From the NCBI GenBank assembly GCA_001403775.1, contig CYUG01000015.1, positions 1 to 52,627 of the forward strand: a stretch of DNA of 52,627 bases. Direction: 5' to 3'. Below are positions 9,472-17,146 of this stretch, in pieces (the first letter of the stretch is position 1; each line of letters starts with the position of its first letter). Source of the stretch: Dermabacter indicis (GTDB lineage: Bacteria; Actinomycetota; Actinomycetes; Actinomycetales; Dermabacteraceae). Made by a program: the position numbers and the translations under genes. Under the pieces are notes generated by a model, which ran no database searches, was not told the origin of the DNA, and saw only the letters and a list, made by a program, of their open reading frames with translations.

Positions 9472-9530
9472 CCCCACTTTACCCCACTCCCCACCACAAA
9501 CAACCCCCCGTCCCCCACTTCACTACCCCA
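9472..9530 (-). repeat. TGGGG boxes before mraZ (probable MraZ operator)
   Basis: Minus-strand TGGGG occurs with its T at 9530, 9517, 9493, 9486 and 9476; the last two are spaced exactly 10 bp (TGGGG-N5-TGGGG). MraZ proteins are known to bind TGGGN repeats with 10-bp spacing. Assignment as autoregulatory operator is inference from position. Confidence 0.6.
9476..9503 (-). promoter_or_regulatory. Putative mraZ promoter
   Basis: On the minus strand, TTGTTT (9498-9503) and TAAAGT (9476-9481) are 16 bp apart and would start transcription about 45 nt before the mraZ ATG. The -10 is flanked on both sides by TGGGG, so MraZ binding would cover the core promoter. Confidence 0.5.
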
Positions 9531-9763
9531 TCGATACAAAATTGCAGGCCAGAGGGGTGGAGGTAAGTGGAGGAGATTCGCCGCACAACCGCGCCGCGGC
9601 GCCCAAATTGGAGGGTTTTCCCAGGGACACCCACGGGGAATGGACCCGCGTAAAACGGCCGCCCCGAAGCGCGAAATGAGAAAAAACGCAGGTAGATGCG
9701 TCTTTATAGGCATACATCGAAGCTGCATACTCGGAGCGCGAACGCCGAGGCAGGGAGGGGCGG

Positions 9764-9825
9764 TGGAGGAAAGTGGAGTCGGTGGAGGAAAGTGGTGGGC
9801 GTGGAGCAAAGTGGAGGAAGTGGAG
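9764..9825 (+). repeat. Array of TGGAG boxes in helical phase
   Basis: Plus-strand TGGAG, with one TGGTG, starts at 9764, 9774, 9783, 9793, 9802, 9812 and 9821, so spacings alternate 10 and 9 bp. Further TGGGG/TGGAG copies start at 9838, 9846 and 9856. The phase matches MraZ-type boxes, but the strand is opposite to the boxes next to mraZ and the centre of the array is about 370 bp from the mraZ start. Confidence 0.65.
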
Positions 9826-9941
9826 CGCGGGGAGCGGTGGGGGCATGGAGCACAGTGGGGCGTGGCGGCAATGCCGGGCGCTCACGCGCCAGGCACACCG
9901 ATGCAGTGTGGAGAAACGTGCAGAGGCAAGCCCAAAATGAG

Positions 9942-10037
9942 GGCCTCAATGTCAGTTTTCTTCACCCTCAACGCGGATCGAGCGCGGAGGCGATGCCACC
10001 GATTCAGGCCACAATGGCAGTTTCTCCACCCTCGATG
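9942..10037. repeat. Two-copy degenerate direct repeat
   Basis: About 27-30 bp repeated at 9942-9973 and 10007-10037, 65 bp apart. Shared core on the plus strand: GGCC-N-CAATG-N-CAGTTT, then TTC or CTCC and ACCCTC. On the minus strand the second copy reads GGTGGAGAAACTG, so it includes one TGGAG box. No function is known. Confidence 0.5.
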
Positions 10038-10138
10038 GGGGTTGGTACCCGTGGGGGCATTCCGCACGACACCTCGATGACAGTCGCCCTTCCCTTTGCA
10101 GAAGAGACACGGTGGGGTCGAGGAGACCGGAAGCGGTT

Positions 10139-10552
10139 TTAGCGCTCGCGCCCGCGCTCATCCCAACGCTGCTCGAGCTTTTTCATAAAGCTCGACCGCC
10201 CCTTCGAGCCCTTTGCGCCCTTCCCCGATGCACCGGGAGTAAAAGACGGATGCATGCGGCGGGGGTCATCGGGTGGGATGTCTTTCGGCGACTCCGACGA
10301 CAAGCACACGAACGCGCCAACAACCATCACGACGAAGGCGAGAACGCCGAGCCACACGGCTGGAAGCGACACCGCGAAGATGAGAAGCGCGAGGCCCGCG
10401 ACGATGACGCCACCACCGAGAGCAATGCGGCGGGTGTTAAAAGACGACGACTTTTCGGGCTCACCGAACTGATGCGCGAGCGTGGGGTCATCGCTCGAGA
10501 GCTGCTTTTCGAGCTCGTCGAGGATCCTCTGCTCATTTTCGGAGAGTGGCAT
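10139..10552 (-). CDS. DUF3040 family membrane protein
   Basis: Small actinobacterial membrane protein of unknown function, 137 residues. It begins with MPLSENEQRILDELEKQL and DDPTLAHQF, the family hallmark, followed by two adjacent membrane segments (about 42-61 and 65-84) and a hydrophilic, Lys/Arg-rich C-terminal tail. The ATG follows AGGAGG. The gene lies between dinB and mraZ, its usual place in actinobacteria, but nothing in the sequence links it to either function. Hypothetical function. Confidence 0.88.
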   Translation of the reverse strand: MPLSENEQRILDELEKQLSSDDPTLAHQFGEPEKSSSFNTRRIALGGGVIVAGLALLIFAVSLPAVWLGVLAFVVMVVGAFVCLSSESPKDIPPDDPRRMHPSFTPGASGKGAKGSKGRSSFMKKLEQRWDERGRER

Positions 10553-10690
10553 TTGTGCCTCCTTACACCGAGATACAGCGGGCCCTACGAAAGCGCGAGG
10601 ATGAGGGGCACTGCTCGGCGGATCGTCATGCTGTCAGTTTAGGCAGCAAACCTGAGTTTTCGAAACCGCGTTCACTCTTCAGCTCGCGCC

Positions 10691-11914
10691 TCACGCACCC
10701 CCGCCACCTGAGTCGGTGCCGTCCTTCGCCTCGAGATCCCGTTCTTCGAGGCCCGACGCACGAGAAAGCGCACGCACGCCGAAGCGTTCCCGAGCGCGAT
10801 CCATGGCGCGATCCACTTCACCCCACGTGGCAGAACGCCCCTCGAGGTCCCCTTGGGCGTGGACGCTCGACGATGGAAGGAGATGCTCGGCTCTCACGCC
10901 AAGGAGACGCACAGCACCCACGCCCGCGAGCGCTCGTTCGCATACGACGAGGGCACGCTCGCGAAACTCCTCGCTTTCCTGCACGGGGACGGGGAAGGTC
11001 CCCGTGCGCGTGAGTGTCGACCAGTCAGGCCTGCGCACCTTGATCGAGACACTTTTCGCGGCAAGCCCGCGCACACGCAAGCGGTACGACACTTCATCTG
11101 CCATGCCGGTCGCTATCGAACGCAGTCGCGACGGATCGGCGATATCGGTCGAGAACGTGCGTTCCTTGCCGATGCTCTTATCTTTCGCGCTCGCCCCCAC
11201 GGGGCGTGAGTCCTCCCCGCGCGCGAGCGCGAGCAACGCGGGCGCACTCGACCCCACCGCTCTTTGCACAACGCTCGGTGGGAGCGCGGCAAGTTCGCCG
11301 ACGGTTGCCACGCCGAGGTTCGAAAACTTCTTTTGTGCAACGGGCCCCACTCCCCCGATGGCCGAGAGCGGAAGCGGTGCGAGAAACGCAGCCGTGCGTT
11401 CTGGCTCGACCACATCAATCCCGTGCGGCTTCGCGCGAGACGACGCGATCTTCGCAACGGACTTCGAGATTCCAACGCCGATGGAACAGGTGAGGTGGAC
11501 CTCGTCCCATACAGCTTGGCGGATATCTCGCGCGATCGTTGCGGGCGCGCCGAGAAGCCGCTGCACCCCGGAGATATCGAGGTAGGCCTCATCGACGCTC
11601 ACGGCTTCGCGAAGCGGCGTAAAGCGATCGAGCACCGCCATGATCTTGGCGGATACCTCCCGGTAATGCGCGTGGCGACCGGGCACAACGATGAGGTCGG
11701 GGCAGAGCGCGCGGGCGCGGCTCATGGGCATCGCCGAATGCACTCCATATTTACGCGCTTCGTAGCTTGCCGTCGCGACGACCCCTCGGGGGCCATCCCC
11801 ACCTACCGCGAGGGGGCGCCCCCGAAGGCGAGGATCGTCACGAACCTCGACGGAGGCGAAGAACGCATCCATATCGACATGGGCGATGGCACGCTGCCAA
11901 GGCTCGACGGGCAC
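10691..11914 (-). CDS. dinB: DNA polymerase IV (Y family)
   Basis: Error-prone translesion DNA polymerase. The protein has 407 residues. Palm and fingers motifs are intact: HVDMDAFFASVE with metal-binding Asp14, SYEARKYGVHSAMP, and SVDEAYLDISG with Asp108 and Glu109; helix-hairpin-helix motifs follow (PLSAIGGVGPVAQKKF), then the little-finger domain. The C-terminus ends GTDSGGGGA and no obvious beta-clamp motif of the QxDLF type is visible. The start is GTG 11914 with GGAGGT upstream; an out-of-frame ATG lies just before it. No LexA box is seen before the unit that includes the HEPN gene. Confidence 0.95.
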   Translation of the reverse strand: MPVEPWQRAIAHVDMDAFFASVEVRDDPRLRGRPLAVGGDGPRGVVATASYEARKYGVHSAMPMSRARALCPDLIVVPGRHAHYREVSAKIMAVLDRFTPLREAVSVDEAYLDISGVQRLLGAPATIARDIRQAVWDEVHLTCSIGVGISKSVAKIASSRAKPHGIDVVEPERTAAFLAPLPLSAIGGVGPVAQKKFSNLGVATVGELAALPPSVVQRAVGSSAPALLALARGEDSRPVGASAKDKSIGKERTFSTDIADPSRLRSIATGMADEVSYRLRVRGLAAKSVSIKVRRPDWSTLTRTGTFPVPVQESEEFRERALVVCERALAGVGAVRLLGVRAEHLLPSSSVHAQGDLEGRSATWGEVDRAMDRARERFGVRALSRASGLEERDLEAKDGTDSGGGGA

Positions 11915-11953
11915 ATTCTCACCTCCTCACGCTCGAAGGATAACCCTACGCGT

Positions 11954-12409
11954 TTAAGCGGCGAGCGCCTCGAGACCGAGCAGTTCCTCCCTCACCTCGA
12001 CGAGATAGGCAAGGGTCTGTTCGGCGTGCTCGCGCACGTGCTGCTCACTAATGACCCCCGTGGATTCCCAGTAGTTGCCCGAGGTGCGGCGCAGCTCCAC
12101 AAAACGCGCAACGTCGAGTGCGCGAGCCCGATGCTTTCCACCCATGTGCTCGAGCGCCTTCCATACGTTGAGCGGGAGCTTCCGCTTTCGCTGCGCGTTC
12201 TGGCGCTCAATGGCGAGCCCCGCGACCTTGAGCGCCGCACGATGAATACGTTCGAAGCGCTCCGCGGTGCTCATGCTCCCTTCTTCACGAGCATCGCGGA
12301 TCTCAGTTTCGATGGCCTCGAGCCTGTCCAGTTCGGCGTTGAGCTGCCGAACTTCCCTGAGGGCCGGCGGCACGGGCGTGGTCAATGTCAGTTGCGGTGT
12401 CGATATCAT
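11954..12409 (-). CDS. SAV_6107-like HEPN domain protein
   Basis: Predicted small helical protein of 151 residues, resembling the SAV_6107 HEPN family often found beside dinB in actinobacteria. N-terminal half: acidic helix with LRQLNAELDRL-type heptads (about 20-45); C-terminal half: KALEHMGGKHRARALDVARFVELRR and REHAEQTLAYLVEVREELLGL. HEPN domains are often RNA-binding or RNases with an R-x4-6-H motif; I cannot assign that motif with certainty. The frame is open far upstream, but ATG 12409, preceded by AAGGGGAAG, marks the conserved start. It is 39 bp from dinB and probably in its operon. Confidence 0.75.
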   Translation of the reverse strand: MISTPQLTLTTPVPPALREVRQLNAELDRLEAIETEIRDAREEGSMSTAERFERIHRAALKVAGLAIERQNAQRKRKLPLNVWKALEHMGGKHRARALDVARFVELRRTSGNYWESTGVISEQHVREHAEQTLAYLVEVREELLGLEALAA

Positions 12410-12446
12410 GTTGCTTCCCCTTTCTCGACACGCACGACGATACGAA

Positions 12447-12468
12447 GGGGGTGAGACATTTAAACTCG
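12447..12468 (+). repeat. 22-bp dispersed element, copy 1
   Basis: Identical over 22 bp to 17211-17232 and 28191-28212; core GGTGAGACATTTAAACTC. It lies in the 63-bp gap between the divergent HEPN and spermidine-synthase-like genes. TAAACT (12461-12466) ends 6 bp before ATG 12473, the spacing expected of a -10 box for a leaderless mRNA. Confidence 0.8.
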
Positions 12469-12472
12469 AGTC

Positions 12473-13321
12473 ATGGCACGCAACCGTCGATCCAACCGTC
12501 TCCCGCTCGACCTCCCCTTCTTCGAGGACATCAGCACAACCCACGGGACTGTGCGCCTCGAGCCCGAAACGGACGGCTCCTACACCGTCATCATCGACGG
12601 CATGGAGAGCTCCCACATCCACCCCGACCCCGAGCACCTCGTCTTCGAGTACATGAGATGGATGTCCTCGATTATCACGACGACCTACCCGCCCGAAAGC
12701 GCACTCAGCATCGCTCACCTTGGCGGCGGAGCTGCATCGCTCCCCCGCGCTCTCGCCCACCACTTCCCCGCTTCCCGCAATTCCGTGGTTGAGCTCGATG
12801 CGAAGCTCATCAGCCTCGTGCGAGAGTGGGTCGACCTTCCCGCCTCCCCTCGCGTCGCGATCCGCGAGGGCGACGCTTTCGACGTTCTCCCCACTTTGCG
12901 CACCGCGCGCTTTGACATCGTGATCCGCGATGTGTTTTCCAATTCCCGCACCCCACTTCCCATGCGCAGCCTCGAGGCGGCGCGCGAGCAGCGCCGCATC
13001 CTCAAGGACGACGGCATGTTCCTCGCGAACATCGCCATGGATCGCGACCAGAGGGAACTCGCCGACGAGATCGTCACTCTTCGTGAGGCCTTCGACGATA
13101 TCGAGCTCATCGCCGAACCGAGCGCCCTCAAGAAACGCCGCCGCTCCAATTGCATCGCCGTGTACACCCCCGGCGGTCTGCGCGACGCCGCACGCCGCGC
13201 GATCCGCACCGACGCGGTCACCGTGCGCACGCTCGACGTGACAACCGTGGACCGACTCGCGAACGGTGGCACCATCGTCGAGCTTGGAGGCGATGCGGGC
13301 GCGGCAACCGTCGGACATTAA
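12473..13321 (+). CDS. Spermidine-synthase-like SAM-fold protein
   Basis: Protein of 282 residues with the Rossmann fold of polyamine aminopropyltransferases and related methyltransferases: AHLGGGAASLPRALA (nucleotide loop, about 83-97), VVELDAKLISLVREW (about 104-118), REGDAFDVLP and FDIVIRDVF (about 130-157). The full spermidine synthase active-site signature is not evident, and no ornithine decarboxylase or speD gene is nearby, so substrate and reaction are unknown. ATG 12473 has no Shine-Dalgarno site and sits just after a -10-like TAAACT, which suggests a leaderless transcript. A minus-strand terminator follows the stop. Confidence 0.75.
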   Translation: MARNRRSNRLPLDLPFFEDISTTHGTVRLEPETDGSYTVIIDGMESSHIHPDPEHLVFEYMRWMSSIITTTYPPESALSIAHLGGGAASLPRALAHHFPASRNSVVELDAKLISLVREWVDLPASPRVAIREGDAFDVLPTLRTARFDIVIRDVFSNSRTPLPMRSLEAAREQRRILKDDGMFLANIAMDRDQRELADEIVTLREAFDDIELIAEPSALKKRRRSNCIAVYTPGGLRDAARRAIRTDAVTVRTLDVTTVDRLANGGTIVELGGDAGAATVGH

Positions 13322-13326
13322 AAAAA

Positions 13327-13353
13327 GTTCCGCACCCGAAAGGGGTGCGGAAC
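13327..13353 (-). terminator. Intrinsic terminator of the cold shock gene
   Basis: Perfect 11-bp stem (13327-13337 with 13343-13353) and a 5-nt loop. On the minus strand it is followed by a run of T, so it ends the csp transcript; it also lies just after the stop of the convergent plus-strand gene. Confidence 0.9.
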
Positions 13354-13373
13354 GAAAGCCTAGTGAGGCGAAC

Positions 13374-13580
13374 TTACGCGAGCGAACGCACGTGAGCGGC
13401 CTGCGGGCCCTTGTCACCGTCGACGACCTCGAACTCGACGCGCTGGCCCTCGTCGAGCGTGCGGAAACCATCCATGTCGATGCTCGTGTGGTGAACGAAC
13501 ACGTCGGCGCCGCCACCATCAACCTCGATAAAGCCGAAACCCTTTTCGGCGTTGAACCATTTAACTGAGCCCTGTGCCAT
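13374..13580 (-). CDS. Cold shock domain protein
   Basis: Single-stranded nucleic acid binding protein of 68 residues, the standard size for the CspA family. The RNP1 motif KGFGFIE and RNP2 motif VFVHHTS are intact, within [20 protein letters not shown] 13580 is chosen because it gives the conserved N-terminus and follows AAGGGGAG; the frame is open further upstream without similarity. It probably acts as an RNA chaperone. It is monocistronic with its own terminator and is divergent from the helicase gene; the intervening region holds the palindrome at 13693-13706. Confidence 0.95.
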   Translation of the reverse strand: MAQGSVKWFNAEKGFGFIEVDGGGADVFVHHTSIDMDGFRTLDEGQRVEFEVVDGDKGPQAAHVRSLA

Positions 13581-13692
13581 GCGTGGACTCCCCTTACTTC
13601 TCGTACCAATGTGCACGTAAACACGCGCACGCACCATCATTCCACGTCTGGCGCACGCACGCCCAGTTTGCACTCAGCGTGTCGAACCGATT

Positions 13693-13706
13693 CCGCGGCG
13701 CCGCGG
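13693..13706. promoter_or_regulatory. Perfect 14-bp palindrome between csp and helicase genes
   Basis: CCGCGG-CG-CCGCGG, lying between two divergent transcription units and 17 bp before the -35 of the helicase promoter. It could be an operator or an RNA hairpin in the csp leader. No known regulator is assigned. Confidence 0.45.
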
Positions 13707-13722
13707 CAACCCTCATCTCAGG

Positions 13723-13751
13723 TTGGAACGCTCACGAAAAGCGACCATAAT
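13723..13751 (+). promoter_or_regulatory. Putative promoter of the HelD-type gene with a dyad over the -10
   Basis: TTGGAA (13723-13728), 17 bp, CATAAT (13746-13751): a good sigma-70-type promoter. The -10 lies inside an inverted repeat AAGCGAC-N11-GTCGCTT (13739-13763), a possible repressor site. No rifamycin-associated palindrome of the GGGGCTTGC type was seen. Confidence 0.55.
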
Positions 13752-13818
13752 GGATTGTCGCTTACGCCGCTTATGCGGGTGCGCAAGCGGATCGTGTCCC
13801 ATCCCGGAAGGACCCCAC

Positions 13819-16059
13819 GTGGCTTCCTCTGACGAGCAAATCGCCCTCGAACAGCGCTACGCCGATCGAGTCTATGCACGCATCGACGAGCAGATCGCCC
13901 GTCTCGAAACACAGCTTTCCGGCGTGATCGGCGCGCAAACGGCGAGCACCCACCAAAACCGCAGCGAACGGGACTCCTTCGCGACCTTCTACGAAGATCG
14001 CATTGGGCTGCTCAGGTCCGTCTCGTCGAATGCAATTTTTGGTCGGCTCGATATGTCCGACGCCACCCGGCACTACATCGGCCGCATCGGCGTGTTCACA
14101 GCGGAGGGCTCCCAACTCCTCGTCGACTGGCGCGCCCCCGCAGCGGCCGCCTTCTACCAGGCGACGCCTAAGTGCCCGAGCGGTGTGCGGCTTCGACGCC
14201 ACCTCGTCACCTCGGGACGCACGGTCGTGGACATCGAAGACGACGTTCTTGACGGCTCACTTCTTGACTCGGACGAGCATCATTCGAGCCTTCAAGGCGA
14301 GGGGGCGCTCCTCGCCGCAGTTTCCGCGAAGCGCACGGGACGCATGGGCGACATCGTCGCGACCATCCAGGCTGAGCAAGACCGCATCATCCGCCACGAC
14401 ACACGCGGCGCGCTTGTCGTCCAGGGCGGCCCTGGAACGGGGAAAACCGCCGTCGCACTCCATCGCGCCGCCTATCAACTCTACACGCACCGCAAGCGAC
14501 TCGAGCACTCCGGCGTACTCATCGTTGCCCCCACGCGAGGATTCCTCCGCTACATCGAACGCGTCCTTCCGAGCCTCGGCGAAACGGGCGTCGTGACACT
14601 CACCCCCGGCGAACTCGTTCCGGGCGTGCGCGCCGAAAGGCGCGACCGCGAGGAAGTCGCACGCGTGAAGGGCTCCCTCGCGATGGCGAAGGTGCTGCGA
14701 CGCGCCGTCAAGGCACGCCAGCAGGTCCCGAAAGCCCCCATCGATCTCAACATCGACGGGGTCCACATCGCGCTCACGCCGAAGGATGTGCGCGCCGCTC
14801 GCGCCGAGGCCCGCGCCACCGGAAGACCCCACAATCTTGCGCGCACCACCTTCGTGCGCGCCGCTCTCGAACGCCTCGTCGAGGCTTACACCGCCGAACT
14901 CACGCGCCTCGAGCGGCCTTGGGCTGAGGAGGACCGCGCGGACCTCATTCACGACCTCCGCACGAATCACGACGTCAAGGTTGCCCTCAACCGCTGCTGG
15001 CTCCCCTACAGCCCGCAGTCCTTCGCTCGATCGTTCTTCGCGAGTAAGGAACGCCTCGTTCACGCCGCGGGCGAGCACGTCAGCGCACGCGAGGCGAAGC
15101 TCCTGCACCGCGCGAAAGACGCCGAGTGGACGATCGAGGACGTCGCCCTGCTCGACGAGATCGCCGAACTTCTCGGCGACGATGACAGCGCCACGCAGCG
15201 CGAACAGGACAAGGCCCGTGCCGCCGAGCGCTCGAACCTCGAATACGCCGAAAAGGTTTTGAGCATGATCGATTCCGAAGGCATCGTGAGCGCCGCCGAA
15301 CTCGCTGCCCAGGTGGGGGCGCGCCGTGATGGCCGCTCCCTCGCCGAGAAGGCCGCGGCTGACCGCACGTGGACGTACGGCCACATCGTCGTGGATGAAG
15401 CACAGGAACTCTCCCCCATGATGTGGCGCGCACTCATGCGCAGGAATCCCACGAAATCGTTCACGATCGTGGGCGACGTCGCGCAGACCTCTTCGGTCTC
15501 GGGGGCGGACTCATGGAACGCGGCACTTGCGCCGTTCATCGACGACCGCGCAAGCATCGAAGAGCTCACGGTCAACTACCGCACGCCGTCAAGGATCATG
15601 CGTCACGCTTCCTCTCTCGCGGAGGAACACGGGCTGAACGTGACGGAGGTGAAGAGCGTGCGGGAGGGTGAACACGATGTCCGATTCCTCGAAGCACCTA
15701 CGGCAGAGATCGTGAACACGACGGTTGCCGAAGCCCGAGCCCTCACTGACCTCACGCGAGGCCGGGTCGCGATCCTTTGCCTCGACGACCACCTCGATGA
15801 CGTGCTGGCAGGCGCTTCCGCTCTCTTCGGTGAATCTGCGGTGGGGCGCGGTTCGGTAGGCGTTGATCGGGAGGTCTCGGTGATGAGTCCGACGGATGCT
15901 AAGGGGCTCGAGTTTGACGCGGTCGTGATCGTGCAGCCCCGTGAAATTCTCGAAAATCACGCCCGCGGCGCGAACGATCTGTACGTGGCACTCACGCGAC
16001 CGACGCAGGCCCTCAGCATCGTCTACGCGGGGAGCTTGCCCATCGGCCTGCGACCGTAG
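13819..16059 (+). CDS. helD: HelD-type UvrD-like ATPase (RNA polymerase recycling factor)
   Basis: Superfamily 1 helicase-like ATPase that in Gram-positive bacteria frees stalled RNA polymerase from DNA; some actinobacterial members (HelR) protect against rifamycins. The protein has 746 residues from GTG 13819, which follows GGAAGGA; a longer frame upstream has no similarity. Seen: a charged N-terminal helical arm (about 5-40), then DRIIRHDTRGALVVQ and P-loop GGPGTGKTAVALHR (about 202-215), Walker B VVDEAQELSPMMW (about 524-536), VGDVAQTSS, and the C-terminal KGLEFDAVVIVQP and YVALTRPTQAL. A long helical insertion separates the first two. Whether it gives rifamycin tolerance cannot be told. 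Confidence 0.85.
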   Translation: MASSDEQIALEQRYADRVYARIDEQIARLETQLSGVIGAQTASTHQNRSERDSFATFYEDRIGLLRSVSSNAIFGRLDMSDATRHYIGRIGVFTAEGSQLLVDWRAPAAAAFYQATPKCPSGVRLRRHLVTSGRTVVDIEDDVLDGSLLDSDEHHSSLQGEGALLAAVSAKRTGRMGDIVATIQAEQDRIIRHDTRGALVVQGGPGTGKTAVALHRAAYQLYTHRKRLEHSGVLIVAPTRGFLRYIERVLPSLGETGVVTLTPGELVPGVRAERRDREEVARVKGSLAMAKVLRRAVKARQQVPKAPIDLNIDGVHIALTPKDVRAARAEARATGRPHNLARTTFVRAALERLVEAYTAELTRLERPWAEEDRADLIHDLRTNHDVKVALNRCWLPYSPQSFARSFFASKERLVHAAGEHVSAREAKLLHRAKDAEWTIEDVALLDEIAELLGDDDSATQREQDKARAAERSNLEYAEKVLSMIDSEGIVSAAELAAQVGARRDGRSLAEKAAADRTWTYGHIVVDEAQELSPMMWRALMRRNPTKSFTIVGDVAQTSSVSGADSWNAALAPFIDDRASIEELTVNYRTPSRIMRHASSLAEEHGLNVTEVKSVREGEHDVRFLEAPTAEIVNTTVAEARALTDLTRGRVAILCLDDHLDDVLAGASALFGESAVGRGSVGVDREVSVMSPTDAKGLEFDAVVIVQPREILENHARGANDLYVALTRPTQALSIVYAGSLPIGLRP

Positions 16060-16101
16060 TGACTCGCGTCGGCGCGGGCCACGCGTGCGGGCATAAGAGA
16101 A

Positions 16102-16135
16102 CCGATGGCCGCGGCTTCCCCTCCGCGACCATCGG
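16102..16135. terminator. Hairpin between convergent helD and nrdR
   Basis: Stem CCGATGG (16102-16108) with CCATCGG (16129-16135), continued by a C-A mismatch and CGCGG/CCGCG around an 8-nt loop. On the minus strand it is followed by TTCTCTT, so it may end the nrdR transcript. Confidence 0.6.
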
Positions 16136-16213
16136 CCAAGAAAAATCATACAGGGTTTTTTGAGAGCCCCCGACCACTTTTCACAGAAATCTCGGGGAGC
16201 TCGCTCGCTGCCG

Positions 16214-16678
16214 TCAGTCGCGCGAGGCGTCCTCGCCCTCGGCACGCAACTCTTCGATCGCCGTTTCGAAATCTTCGAGGCAATCGAAACCGCGATACAC
16301 ACTCGCAAAGCGCAAGTAGGCAACGAGGTCAAGCTCTTTGAGCGGTTGGAGAATCGCGAGGCCGACATCATGAGCATCGATCTCCGAAACACCTTTGAGA
16401 CGGATCGCCTCTTCGACGCGCTGCGCGAGTACGGCGAGTTGGTCGTCAGTCACGGGCCTTCCCTGGCACGCCTTTCGCACGCCCGAAATGACCTTGGACC
16501 GCGAGAAAGGTTCGCTTACACCGGAACGCTTGTGCACCGCGAGAGAGGCCGACTCCGTCGTGCTGAACCGCTTATTGCATGCGGGGCATTGCCGACGACG
16601 GCGAATGGTCATGCCGTCGTCAGCGGTTCGCGAGTCCACGACGCGCGAATCTTCATTCCTGCAAAAAGGGCAATGCAC
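16214..16678 (-). CDS. nrdR: Ribonucleotide reductase regulator NrdR
   Basis: Zinc-ribbon/ATP-cone repressor that senses dATP/ATP and controls ribonucleotide reductase genes. The protein has 154 residues. The zinc ribbon is complete: Cys3, Cys6, Cys31, Cys34 (MHCPFC and CPACNKRF). The ATP-cone follows (about 46-136; [22 protein letters not shown]). It lies 49 bp after the LysM gene and is probably transcribed with it from the LexA-controlled region, a pairing known near lexA in other actinobacteria. No reductase genes are in the window. Confidence 0.96.
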   Translation of the reverse strand: MHCPFCRNEDSRVVDSRTADDGMTIRRRRQCPACNKRFSTTESASLAVHKRSGVSEPFSRSKVISGVRKACQGRPVTDDQLAVLAQRVEEAIRLKGVSEIDAHDVGLAILQPLKELDLVAYLRFASVYRGFDCLEDFETAIEELRAEGEDASRD

Positions 16679-16727
16679 CCCACAATTCTACCAGGGAGCT
16701 TGGCGACGACCGCCATGCAATCCCGAC

Positions 16728-17075
16728 CTAAAGGTTCGGGAGGGCAAGCTCCTGCCCCGGATGAATCACCGATCCTTCGAGATCGTTGACGTCCTGGACG
16801 AGCATGAGATAGTCACGAACATCGGTGCCCGCGGGGGCCTTGTTCGACACGATGCCCCAGAGGCTCTGCCCCTCTTCAACGCGGACGGTCGTGTATTCCA
16901 TCGCCCCATCGTTCCCAGCGGCCGCAGAAGGCGAAAGGAACACTGCACCGGCGACAAGAGCTACGACAGCGAGAGCGACGACGATCAGGGTCACCACGGC
17001 GATGCGGCCACGGCGTGTGAGACGAAGGCGAACATTCTTTCGAACCGGCTGTGCGCTGTAGGCAGAAGTGCTCAT
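16728..17075 (-). CDS. LysM membrane protein divergent from lexA, probable SOS division inhibitor
   Basis: Protein of 115 residues: basic cytoplasmic tail, one membrane helix (about 25-47, GRIAVVTLIVVALAVVALVA), a short linker, and one LysM domain (about 60-114; YTTVRVEEGQSLWGI, HPGQELALPNL) outside the cell. It matches in place and layout the SOS-induced LysM proteins divergent from lexA (Rv2719c of Mycobacterium and functionally DivS or YneA) that hold back division after DNA damage. The function is inferred from this context. A promoter on the minus strand (17109-17138) and LexA boxes lie upstream. Confidence 0.8.
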   Translation of the reverse strand: MSTSAYSAQPVRKNVRLRLTRRGRIAVVTLIVVALAVVALVAGAVFLSPSAAAGNDGAMEYTTVRVEEGQSLWGIVSNKAPAGTDVRDYLMLVQDVNDLEGSVIHPGQELALPNL

Positions 17076-17108
17076 TTTTAGAATCCTTGTTCGATTGACG
17101 ACATGACA

Positions 17109-17138
17109 AGCGTACGATCAAGCGTTCGAAAAAGTCAA
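17109..17138 (-). promoter_or_regulatory. Putative promoter of the LysM gene
   Basis: Minus strand TTGACT (17133-17138), 18 bp, TACGCT (17109-17114), about 35-40 nt before the start codon. The nearest LexA box begins 9 bp beyond the -35. Confidence 0.55.
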
Positions 17139-17146
17139 GACATTTT

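Larger units (their letters stand above)
9425..10138. other. 714-bp gene-free regulatory stretch upstream of mraZ
   Basis: Open frames here have no recognisable product and arise from the biased composition. It holds, right to left: a two-copy degenerate repeat (9942-10037), a 9-bp hairpin with one mismatch (9872-9895), a plus-strand array of TGGAG boxes (9764-9825), a TGGAG pair at 9558 and 9568, and the mraZ promoter embedded in minus-strand TGGGG boxes (9476-9530). On the minus strand a TATAAA near 9700 could be a distal promoter for the cluster. Confidence 0.7.

Noticed and set aside
9764-9800. GAGGAAAGT-like words suggesting RNase P RNA
   Set aside because: The word recurs in the repeat array and none of the other conserved rnpB segments or pairing regions is present.
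9764-9860. Regular repeats considered as a CRISPR array
   Set aside because: Repeat unit is about 5 bp with 4-5 bp between units; no spacers of normal length and no cas genes.
9454-10142. Open frames of 120-208 codons on both strands before mraZ
   Set aside because: Composition-driven: unusual amino acid make-up, no ribosome sites, no recognised domain, and they cross the box arrays.
11153-11164. Perfect GAAC-N4-GTTC core inside dinB
   Set aside because: It lies within the coding sequence, flanking bases differ from the CGAAC/GTTCG consensus, and no promoter is near. Probably chance.
11954-13630. 558-codon minus-strand frame joining the HEPN gene with upstream sequence
   Set aside because: The upstream part is antisense to the spermidine-synthase-like and overlaps the csp gene; the conserved protein begins at ATG 12409.
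13581-13818. Search for a rifamycin-associated palindrome before the HelD-type gene
   Set aside because: No GGGGCTTGC-type inverted repeat was found; only the two other dyads.
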